Below are positions 1 to 5,887 of a stretch of 18,478 nt of DNA, piece by piece. Numbering within the stretch: position 1 is the first letter of the stretch; every line of letters begins with the position of its first letter. Where the stretch lies: assembly GCA_001515955.1 (NCBI GenBank), contig LOES01000189.1, forward strand, positions 1 to 18,478. The letters are read 5' to 3'. The position numbers and the translations under genes are program-made. The notes beneath the pieces are model-generated. The model did not search any database. It had not been told where the DNA came from and saw only the letters and a program-made list of their open reading frames with translations. This stretch comes from Clostridia bacterium BRH_c25. GTDB taxonomy: Bacteria; Bacillota_A; Clostridia; Lutisporales; Lutisporaceae.

Positions 1-981
1 TGCCTATTGATGTTTACCTTTGCCGATGGTGCTGCAAAAGCTATACAGGCATTTAAGTCCAATGTCAGAATAATATATAACAGCAAGGAAGTAAGCCTTG
101 GAGCAGAGGCTTTTTCAATAGGCGGTTCCGATTACCTTTCTATAAATGCATTGGCGGCGTTGTTTGATAAGAATATATTTTTAAATCAGAAAGAGCAGAA
201 GATTTTTATATCGGACAAGCCTGATACTTCAGCAGAAAGTTTAAAATCAGAGCTTGCTGCGAAGAATAAAAGCATAGCAGAGCTGCAGGAAAAAGTGAAA
301 CAGCTGGAAACGGATATTAATAGTGAAAGAAGGCTGAGCATTAACGAGCTGCAGAACAATATAAACAAAGATAATGCTGGGTATGAAGGGGTTTCCTACA
401 GGGTGATACTATCCGGCAATGAAGATGAAGTCAGAGTTAAAATTGAGATTGACCTTAGTTGGGACAAAGCGTCATGGGGCAGCATGAACACCAGTGAAAA
501 GAAAGAGATGATCAAAGAGATTTGCAATCCTGTATTAGGGGAATATGGTTATGTCAGAATCAATGGCTATATTAAGGACATATCCGGCTCAAGAAAGCTG
601 ATCACGTTCTATAACACCTATGAAGGTGAGATAGTGATAGGAACCTACAAGAGCTACAGCATAATCAGCGCATTGGAGGAGTCATTCAACGACAACTATG
701 ATGACTATTTCAAGGGAATCCATTTTACCTATGGTCTGAAAGGCAATGAAAATAGAGTTGAATATACGATATTTATTCAAGGAAACAAATTTGAGGAAAA
801 GTGGAATAAGTTAGCAGATAATAATATAAGGGGTTTTATGAAAAGGCTATGCAGCGAAATACAAAAAAATGAACTAAAAAAATGCCATATTACCGGGTAT
901 GTTTATAATACCGACAGCGGCAGTTATCGGGCTTCCTGCGAGTTGGCCCCCAATGGAGATTTTTATTTCGAAAGGGAGTAA
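1..981 (+). CDS. Exported protein with stalk-like N-terminal domain and two repeated C-terminal modules (5' truncated)
   Basis: The reading frame is open to the left edge, so the true start lies outside the window. The first residues seen, CLLMFTFADGAAKA, look like the end of a signal peptide. Residues below are numbered from the TTG at position 7. Residues 18-70 resemble the copper-amine-oxidase-type stalk domain common in Firmicute cell-surface proteins. Residues 75-120 are charged and heptad-like, probably a coiled coil. Two related modules follow, about 126-212 and 237-324. Both keep the pattern LxGNE(D/N), a Trp about 20 residues later, then GY(I/V) and SGS, with a constant offset of 109-111 residues, so this is an internal duplication. 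I do not recognise the repeated module. The role is unknown, probably at the cell surface. The gene converges on the YmaF-like gene with a gap of only 9 nt and no visible terminator. Confidence 0.75.
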   Translation, partial: CLLMFTFADGAAKAIQAFKSNVRIIYNSKEVSLGAEAFSIGGSDYLSINALAALFDKNIFLNQKEQKIFISDKPDTSAESLKSELAAKNKSIAELQEKVKQLETDINSERRLSINELQNNINKDNAGYEGVSYRVILSGNEDEVRVKIEIDLSWDKASWGSMNTSEKKEMIKEICNPVLGEYGYVRINGYIKDISGSRKLITFYNTYEGEIVIGTYKSYSIISALEESFNDNYDDYFKGIHFTYGLKGNENRVEYTIFIQGNKFEEKWNKLADNNIRGFMKRLCSEIQKNELKKCHITGYVYNTDSGSYRASCELAPNGDFYFERE

Positions 982-990
982 CAGCCGTAA

Positions 991-1278
991 TTATCTGTAG
1001 ATTAGGGTATAACCATATAGAAAATGCAAATGGTTGTGACTATCGCCGGTAACACCCTGATAGTAATGTATATGTCCATTATCAACAATAAGATCGGGAC
1101 CTGTGGTTATGCTGTAATAGTGTTCGTGTCCATGGTTGAAGGTTATATAGCCGACTATTCTATGGGTGTGGCCTGACCTGCTGTCTTCTTCACTGGTGAT
1201 GCCTGACAGACCGTGACGATGCTCATGGGTTGATGTGGTTTTCCCATTGAAGTTATGGCAGTGGATGGTTTGTGACAT
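991..1278 (-). CDS. YmaF-like histidine-rich protein
   Basis: This 95-residue protein resembles the YmaF family, whose function is unknown. It contains 15 histidines, mostly in HxH clusters (HCH, HEHRH, HTH, HGHEH, HIH, HNHLH) spaced along short beta-like segments, which suggests divalent metal binding; that is an inference. A GTG at 1287 would add three residues, but it lies inside the ribosome binding site. The GGGAGGTG at 1285-1292 sits 6 nt before the ATG at 1278, which decides the start. There is no signal peptide or membrane segment. It is shorter than Bacillus subtilis YmaF as I remember it (about 137 residues). It is the only minus-strand gene here and appears to be monocistronic. Confidence 0.75.
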   Translation of the reverse strand: MSQTIHCHNFNGKTTSTHEHRHGLSGITSEEDSRSGHTHRIVGYITFNHGHEHYYSITTGPDLIVDNGHIHYYQGVTGDSHNHLHFLYGYTLIYR

Positions 1279-1418
1279 CAGAATCACCTCCCGGAATTTA
1301 CAAATTATTCTGTATATTACAGTTTATGCAGAAAAGGTGAAAAACTTACTATATTGAACGCACAAAAGTATTTACATTGGGCAAAGTGCGAATTCAATAA
1401 CAATCAAGGAAACATTTA

Positions 1419-1477
1419 CGCGAAACCTGAATTAAGAATGTAAAATGGTTTTCGCGAAATATATAGCAGTGTATAAT
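1419..1477 (+). promoter_or_regulatory. Candidate promoter and operator of the alpha-hydroxy-acid oxidase gene
   Basis: A perfect TATAAT lies at 1472-1477. A weak -35 (TTTTCG, 1449-1454) precedes it at 17 nt. An inverted repeat overlaps this -35: CGCGAAACC at 1419-1427 and GGTTTTCGCG at 1447-1456, which are complementary apart from one extra T. A palindrome across a weak -35 is a common arrangement for an operator, but no regulator is encoded next to it. The rest of 1288-1518 holds nothing else I can support. Confidence 0.4.
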
Positions 1478-1519
1478 GTTAATAATGCAATATATATATT
1501 AAGGCATAGGAGGATTCAA

Positions 1520-2539
1520 ATGGAGTACAGAGAAGTTTTAGAAAAAGCAAAAACCTTGATTGGAGCAAGGTGCAGGATCTGCCGTGAATGTAATGGCGTA
1601 GTATGCAGGGGAGAGGTGCCCGGAATGGGTGGGAAAGGCAGCGGCAGCAGCTTTACCAGGAATTTTGCAAAGCTGAATGACATAAAGCTTAACATGGATA
1701 CAATATATGATTATAAGGAAGTGGATACGACGGTTGAGCTTTTTGGCAAGAGCTTCAGCTTTCCGATATTTGCCGCTCCTATTGGAGGTTTGTATCAGCA
1801 ATATGGAGAGGCATTGAATGACGAAGAATACAGCCATGCGATTGTAGCCGGCTGTAAGAATGCCGGTACCGCAGGCTTTACAGGTGATGGAGTAAAAGAG
1901 GAGCATTATGCTTTGCCTATAAAGGCCATTTCCGGTGTTGGCGGTTGGGGAATACCGACAATAAAGCCCTGGAAGAAGGATGAAGTTATAGCAAAGGTTA
2001 AAATGGCCGCGGAGATAGGAACTTTGGCTGTGGCTATGGATATTGATGCCGCCGGCTTAGCTGTTCTGGCTGCTGCGGGCAAGCCTGTAAGCCCGAAATC
2101 CGTTGAGGAAATAAGGGAAATAGTGTCCAGCACAAAGCTGCCATTTATAATAAAGGGCATAATGACTGCGACCGGAGCAATAAAAGCTGTTGAAGCGGGT
2201 GCTTATGGCATAGTGGTATCCAACCATGGTGGCAGGGTGTTTGACCATACTCCTGCAACGGTGGAGGTACTCCAGGAAATATATAAGGCAGTAGGTGGGA
2301 AAATAAAAATATTCATCGACGGCGGCATAAGAACAGGAATTGATGTTATGAAGGTGCTTGCTCTTGGCGCTGATGCGGTGCTTATTGGAAGACCTTACGG
2401 AGTTGCAGCCTACGGCGGAGGTGCAGAGGGTGTGGAGCTTTATACACGGAAGATAGGCTCTGAACTGAAGGATGCTATGATAATGACCGGCTGCAGCACG
2501 TTGAAGGACATAGATGAAAGAGTGATATATAAGTCGTAG
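1520..2539 (+). CDS. FMN-dependent alpha-hydroxy-acid oxidase/dehydrogenase (LldD/glycolate oxidase family)
   Basis: A cytoplasmic TIM-barrel flavoenzyme expected to oxidise a 2-hydroxy acid such as lactate; the exact substrate cannot be read from the sequence. Family landmarks in this 339-residue protein are APIGG at 86-90 (flavin contact), Lys212 in IIKG, the catalytic SNHGGR at 234-239 (His236 as base, Arg239 for the carboxylate), and the phosphate-binding DGGIRTG at 267-273 followed by IGRP. The N terminus carries Cys18-x2-Cys21-x2-Cys24-x4-Cys29, absent from classical glycolate oxidases, which may hold a metal or iron-sulfur centre. The frame extends upstream to 1445, but AGGAGG at 1508-1513, 6 nt before the ATG at 1520, fixes the start. 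The gene stands alone, and its stop codon lies inside hairpin A of element R1, which should terminate it. Confidence 0.85.
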   Translation: MEYREVLEKAKTLIGARCRICRECNGVVCRGEVPGMGGKGSGSSFTRNFAKLNDIKLNMDTIYDYKEVDTTVELFGKSFSFPIFAAPIGGLYQQYGEALNDEEYSHAIVAGCKNAGTAGFTGDGVKEEHYALPIKAISGVGGWGIPTIKPWKKDEVIAKVKMAAEIGTLAVAMDIDAAGLAVLAAAGKPVSPKSVEEIREIVSSTKLPFIIKGIMTATGAIKAVEAGAYGIVVSNHGGRVFDHTPATVEVLQEIYKAVGGKIKIFIDGGIRTGIDVMKVLALGADAVLIGRPYGVAAYGGGAEGVELYTRKIGSELKDAMIMTGCSTLKDIDERVIYKS

Positions 2540-2567
2540 AAGAATGCGACACAGTCGCATTTTTCTA
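2537..2567 (+). terminator. Intrinsic terminator of the alpha-hydroxy-acid oxidase gene (hairpin A of R1)
   Basis: A 14-bp stem (2537-2550 with 2554-2567, one G-T pair) closes on the loop ACA. Its core is AATGCGAC/GTCGCATT, and the 3' arm contains a run of five T. The stem begins at the TAG stop codon. The same core hairpin recurs at 7361-7385, where it does not follow a gene, so it probably belongs to the repeat element and was co-opted here. Confidence 0.7.
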
Positions 2568-2685
2568 CAGTCACTAGTCGCTGGTCACTAGTCTCTAGCT
2601 TTTAGGGTATTCCTTACAGGCATGAAAGCTCAGCCTTCGAAGACCAGCCCTAATCTAGCGACTAGCGACTCGTGACTAGTGACTG

Positions 2686-2710
2686 AATAAGATTGCTTCG
2701 CAATCTTATT
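2686..2710 (-). terminator. Bidirectional hairpin B of R1, likely terminator of the minus-strand operon
   Basis: A perfect 11-bp stem, AATAAGATTGC (2686-2696) with GCAATCTTATT (2700-2710), closes on the loop TTC. It begins 1 nt beyond the stop of the minus-strand gene at 2712. Read on the minus strand, the U-tract is short and lies partly inside the stem. The same hairpin core recurs at the right end of R3 (7505-7535). Confidence 0.55.
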
Positions 2711-2711
2711 A

Positions 2712-3299
2712 TTATATGCTTCTCAATTCATAGAACACCAGGTATTTTTCTCCCAGAGGCTTGTGGTCAATATCGGTATTATATGCAAAGCTCCATTCTG
2801 CTATTATTGACTTTCCCTCACTCATGGGCCTTCGATAATAGGACTTAATGCGATTGACATAATCAAGCAGAATATTAGATTCTTCTGCTGAAAGGAAGCT
2901 CTGATCCCCGAAGTATTCCGTAACTCCATTCTCAAGTACAAGGGTGATATTCTTGCGTCCATGGGTGACAAGATTCCATAGGTCTTTATCCACAGCTTCT
3001 ATCACAGTTCTGCTGCTTTTTATATCTATTACCCCGCTTTTGTCTGCTATAAAGTAGGGGTAATAGATAACCATACCGCTATCCTCATACTTTTCCAGTA
3101 GAGAGCTTCCTTTAGCTGCAGCCTCTTCTGCAGTAACACCGACGGCTCTGGGAAGATTCAGGTCATCGCCGTTTTTTACAGCAACTCTTATAGTCCACAG
3201 CATGTTGCTGTCCAGTGTTACTTCCCGGGAGTACCTCTCCCAGGGTACAGTGGGAATATTTATATCTTTAAGCTCATAAAACCCCATTAATTTATTCAA
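2712..3299 (-). CDS. Conserved-looking protein of unknown function, downstream of dgt
   Basis: I do not recognise this protein (195 residues from the TTG). It is soluble, rich in charged and aromatic residues, with no signal peptide or membrane segment. It reads like an alternating alpha/beta domain: repeated short strands (WTIRVAV, MVIYYPYFI, NITLVLENG) and helices (AEEAAAKGSSLLEKY, EESNILLDYVNRIKSYY), and a C terminus ending in YLVFYEL. The frame extends to 3368, but that part runs through a hairpin and towards repeat R4. The AGGGG at 3309-3313 is 9 nt before the TTG at 3299; the ATG at 3287 has no good site of its own and is the alternative start. It follows dgt by 105 nt on the same strand with no strong terminator between, so co-transcription is likely. 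Confidence 0.65.
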   Translation of the reverse strand: MNKLMGFYELKDINIPTVPWERYSREVTLDSNMLWTIRVAVKNGDDLNLPRAVGVTAEEAAAKGSSLLEKYEDSGMVIYYPYFIADKSGVIDIKSSRTVIEAVDKDLWNLVTHGRKNITLVLENGVTEYFGDQSFLSAEESNILLDYVNRIKSYYRRPMSEGKSIIAEWSFAYNTDIDHKPLGEKYLVFYELRSI

Positions 3300-3334
3300 A
3301 TCAAAAAACCCCTTTCTCCAACGCCATACTAAAT

Positions 3335-3351
3335 AGTGCGCTTCCCGCACT
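3335..3351. other. Short GC-rich hairpin ahead of the unknown gene
   Basis: AGTGCG (3335-3340) pairs with CGCACT (3346-3351) around a 5-nt loop. It lies in the spacer between dgt and the downstream gene, about 35 nt before that gene's TTG start. No T-run follows it on the minus strand, so it is more likely a processing or leader hairpin than a terminator. It may also be chance. Confidence 0.3.
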
Positions 3352-3362
3352 CCCCTGAAACC

Positions 3363-3397
3363 TCGCATCTCGTATCTATACCCTTAAGGAATACCCA
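3363..3397. repeat. Rearranged fragment of the heptad-arm element, R4
   Basis: Two 7-nt units, TCGCATC (3363-3369) and TCGTATC (3370-3376), are followed by CCCTTAAGGAATACCCA. This matches the unusual right-arm units of R2 (TCGCATC, TCGCATC, TCGTATC) and the conserved core end CCATAAGGAATACC. Relative to R2, arm and core fragment are in swapped order on the same strand. The remainder of the element is absent, so this is a remnant or a deletion product. Confidence 0.6.
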
Positions 3398-3404
3398 AGA
3401 TAAG

Positions 3405-4688
3405 TTATATCTTCGTAAATGGACCGAAAAGCTTGTCGTAGGTTTCCAGGGCTGAACGGTCTGTCATTTCTGCAATGTAATCACAAAGCACCCTGGCCGG
3501 AGTTGTCACATATCCCCCATAGGCACAGGTGCTGCTATTGATATTCTCAAGGCTTTCCTTTGAAGTACCGGAAGCATCAATGAACTTCTTATAGATCCGG
3601 CCTGGCATTTGTTTGGGGTTAGCCCAGTAGGTGTTGTATATCTCACTCACTATTTTCCTTGCTTTAACATCCATTATAGTTGTCATTGGGCTGTTGTAAA
3701 CATGATCAGTGACGAATTTCTTAAGGCTTCCAAAGGCTTTCTCATGCTTGCCCAGCCGGATGATCTTATTTCCCCGGACGCTCCTGTCGGTGAAGCTTCT
3801 TACTTGTTCAAGGGTAGTGATATTGTTGGTATCAATGACGTTCCAGGAGCTTTCCACCAGGTCCAGCACAAGGGTGTTTATGAGGGGGCTGATTCCGCTG
3901 CCGGGTTGAAGCCCGAAGTTCTCATACACCAGCTCATCAAAGGATTTCTGAGTCAGAAGGCCTTCATCAATGCTTTCCTTTATTAGCCTTGCATTTATAC
4001 CGTCATCCAGGTCATGGCATACATAAGCAAGGGTATCGGAAAGTGCTACTGCCTGGCCTTCAAGGCTTGATGGCTCTGAGGGCTTCAGGCTCTCATAAAT
4101 GCCTTCGGTATGGTCCCTGGTATGCTTGAGGATTCCTTCTCTTACCTCCCAGGTAAGATTAAGGCCGCAGTTATCCGTTCCATACTTTTGCTCGATAATA
4201 TCAACAACTCTGACACTGTTTTCATTGTGAAAAAAGCCATGTTCATTTTTAAGCTGATCGGACAAAAGCTCTTCTACAGCATGGCCAAAGGGGGTATGGC
4301 CCAGGTCGTGTCCTAAAGCTATAGCTTCAGTCAAATCCTCATTCAAGCCCAGTGAGCGGGCTATACCTCTGGCAATCTGGGAAACCTCAAGGCTGTGAGT
4401 CATTCTTGTCCTGTAGAAATCACCCTCATGGTTTACGAAGACCTGTGTTTTATACATGAGACGTCTAAAGGCACTGGAATGTATTATCCTGTCCCTGTCT
4501 CTCTGAAAGTCGCTTCTGGCTTCAAAGTTGCTGTTCTTTTCGCTGCAATTCCTTCTGCTTCCTTCTTTAGGCTTCTTTGTTGCATAGGGAGCCAGATAAA
4601 GGTCCTGTATAGCCTGGATCTTTTCCTTGTATCTGGGCGGTGTGCCCAATTCTTTATATATCTTATCTCTGATTTCGTTCAAATCCAT
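3405..4688 (-). CDS. dgt: Deoxyguanosinetriphosphate triphosphohydrolase-like dNTPase (HD domain)
   Basis: It is expected to cleave dNTPs to deoxynucleoside and triphosphate in the cytoplasm, limiting dNTP pools. In this 427-residue protein the HD-domain metal ligands are visible: His98 (in RMTHSLEV), His127-Asp128 (in GHDLGHTPFGH) and Asp218 (in ALSDTLAY). RDRDRIIHSSAFRRL, typical of the family, lies at 63-77, and HDLDDGI follows at 225-231. Length is usual for the Dgt-like subfamily. The frame extends to a GTG at 4718 inside repeat R2, but the GAGGAG before the ATG at 4688 (9-nt spacing) fixes the start. A minus-strand promoter at 4841-4870 predicts that the whole R2 element lies in this gene's 5' untranslated leader. 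It is bracketed by R2 upstream and R4 downstream. Confidence 0.9.
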   Translation of the reverse strand: MDLNEIRDKIYKELGTPPRYKEKIQAIQDLYLAPYATKKPKEGSRRNCSEKNSNFEARSDFQRDRDRIIHSSAFRRLMYKTQVFVNHEGDFYRTRMTHSLEVSQIARGIARSLGLNEDLTEAIALGHDLGHTPFGHAVEELLSDQLKNEHGFFHNENSVRVVDIIEQKYGTDNCGLNLTWEVREGILKHTRDHTEGIYESLKPSEPSSLEGQAVALSDTLAYVCHDLDDGINARLIKESIDEGLLTQKSFDELVYENFGLQPGSGISPLINTLVLDLVESSWNVIDTNNITTLEQVRSFTDRSVRGNKIIRLGKHEKAFGSLKKFVTDHVYNSPMTTIMDVKARKIVSEIYNTYWANPKQMPGRIYKKFIDASGTSKESLENINSSTCAYGGYVTTPARVLCDYIAEMTDRSALETYDKLFGPFTKI

Positions 4689-4713
4689 AATATATTTCTC
4701 CTCAAATTTTTCA

Positions 4714-4837
4714 GTCACTAGTCTCTAGTCTCCAGTCACTAGATTGGGGCAGGGCTCCGAAGACTGAGCTAAGCCTATGCCCATAAGGAATACCTGGAAA
4801 TCTAGAGACTAGTATCTCGCATCTCGCATCTCGTATC
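4714..4837. repeat. Intergenic heptad-arm element, copy R2
   Basis: The left arm is GTCACTA, GTCTCTA, GTCTCCA, GTCACTA (4714-4741). The core is 4742-4802, containing GGGCTCCGAAGACTGAGC and CCCATAAGGAATACC. The right arm is TAGAGAC, TAGTATC, TCGCATC, TCGCATC, TCGTATC (4803-4837). The core has the orientation of R3 and is inverted relative to R1. Hairpins A and B are missing. The outer right-arm units have drifted but keep the 7-nt register, and pairing between the arms is best next to the core. The element starts 26 nt upstream of the dgt start codon. Confidence 0.85.
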
Positions 4838-4840
4838 TCT

Positions 4841-4870
4841 ATTATATACAAGTTGAGGCAATCTTGGCAA
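4841..4870 (-). promoter_or_regulatory. Predicted sigma-A promoter of dgt
   Basis: Read on the minus strand, TTGCCA (4865-4870) is followed by an 18-nt spacer and a perfect TATAAT (4841-4846). Transcription would begin near 4834, so the leader would carry R2 in full before the dgt ribosome site. The plus-strand promoter of the gene at 5000 is not clear in the remaining 4871-4999. Confidence 0.6.
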
Positions 4871-4999
4871 TTATATGTATTTTGGCAATAGCAGAATTTA
4901 ATAGACTTTGGAGGTAAAAATAAAACTGGCTGGTATACAGTGAAATCGCTTATTTGAACAAGGATTGGAGAATAAAATGAAATACAGGGAGGTGCAGAT

Positions 5000-5887
5000 A
5001 TGCAAGAGGTGAAAAGCCTGACAGGTCGGATGAAGCTTAAGAGCTATTTTCAGCTATTAAGACCCAAGCAGTGGATAAAGAACCTATTCATATTTGCTGC
5101 TTTGATGTTTTCAAAAAGCATAGACAAACCGCCATACATATTGATTTCTTTTTATGCTTTTATTTGCTTCTGCATTACGTCCTCCACAGTCTATATATTC
5201 AATGATCTGCTGGATATAGAAAAAGACCGGAGACATCCAAGAAAGAGAAAACGCCCTTTAGCTGCAGGAGTTATAAGCAGGAGAGAAGCACAAATACTTA
5301 TAAGCTTTATGCTCCCTGCAGCAGTTGTATTTTCCTTTATGCTGAACTACAGCTTCGGTCTTATTGTCATGGCCTATCTGATTAATAACCTATTGTATAC
5401 ACTATATGTGAAAAACCTTGTTATCCTTGATGTAATGTCTATTGCCATGGGCTTCATACTGAGAGTTGCAGGAGGTGCGGTAGCCATAGGGGTGCTTATA
5501 TCTCCATGGCTGCTTTTATGCACCTTCCTGCTGGCTTTGTTCCTGGGCTTCAGCAAGAGACGGAATGAGCTTCTGATACTGCAGGAGGATGCCCAAAGTC
5601 ACAGAAGTATTCTTGAGCATTACTCCCTGGACTTTATTGATAATATGCTTTCGATTGTAACGGCATCTACGTTGATATCCTACAGCCTTTATACGTTTTT
5701 TTCCAGTGACGACAGGTATTCTATGGTGACGATACTATTCGTCCTATATGGAATTTTCAGGTACCAATATATAATATACAATAAAAAACTCGGTGAAAGT
5801 CCTGAGGAAATCGTGCTGACCGACAGGCCACTATTTATTAACATAATGCTTTGGATATTGACAAGTATAGTAATCTTATACAAGTAG
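5000..5887 (+). CDS. UbiA-family polyprenyl-phosphate phosphoribosyltransferase (decaprenyl-phosphate phosphoribosyltransferase-like)
   Basis: A polytopic membrane enzyme, about eight or nine helices in 295 residues, resembling the DPPR synthases that move phosphoribose from PRPP to a polyprenyl phosphate. Family signs are the N-terminal LRPKQWIKNLF (20-30), the metal and diphosphate motif NDLLDIEKDRRHP (68-80, Asp69, Asp72, Asp76), a second polar loop with LYVKNLVILDV, FSKRRNEL near 184, and PEEIVLTDRPL near 268-278. In actinobacteria the product feeds arabinan synthesis; in a clostridium the acceptor and end product are unknown, so only the reaction class is claimed. GGAGGTG at 4988-4994, 5 nt before the ATG, fixes the start. 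The 3' end overlaps the convergent glycosyltransferase gene by 12 bp. Confidence 0.8.
   Translation: MQEVKSLTGRMKLKSYFQLLRPKQWIKNLFIFAALMFSKSIDKPPYILISFYAFICFCITSSTVYIFNDLLDIEKDRRHPRKRKRPLAAGVISRREAQILISFMLPAAVVFSFMLNYSFGLIVMAYLINNLLYTLYVKNLVILDVMSIAMGFILRVAGGAVAIGVLISPWLLLCTFLLALFLGFSKRRNELLILQEDAQSHRSILEHYSLDFIDNMLSIVTASTLISYSLYTFFSSDDRYSMVTILFVLYGIFRYQYIIYNKKLGESPEEIVLTDRPLFINIMLWILTSIVILYK

Larger units (their letters stand above)
2537..2710. repeat. Intergenic heptad-arm element, copy R1
   Basis: Parts in order: hairpin A (2537-2567); a left arm of four 7-nt units, GTCACTA, GTCGCTG, GTCACTA, GTCTCTA (2570-2597); a core (2598-2655) containing GGGTATTCCTTA and CTTCGAAG; a right arm TAGCGAC, TAGCGAC, TCGTGAC, TAGTGAC (2656-2683); and hairpin B (2686-2710). 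The arms are inverted repeats pairing at 23 of 28 positions, so the whole can fold into one long hairpin. It lies between convergent genes and serves both as terminator. Its core is the reverse complement of the cores of R2 and R3. No open reading frame or transposase is present, and I do not know a named family for it. Confidence 0.85.

Noticed and set aside
2570..2683. CRISPR array, suggested by the repeated units in R1
   Set aside because: The units are contiguous 7-mers without spacers, inverted on the two sides of a conserved core, and there are no cas genes.
3609..4721. Plus-strand frames antisense to dgt, up to 125 codons
   Set aside because: dgt has complete catalytic motifs on the minus strand; the antisense frames show no family features.
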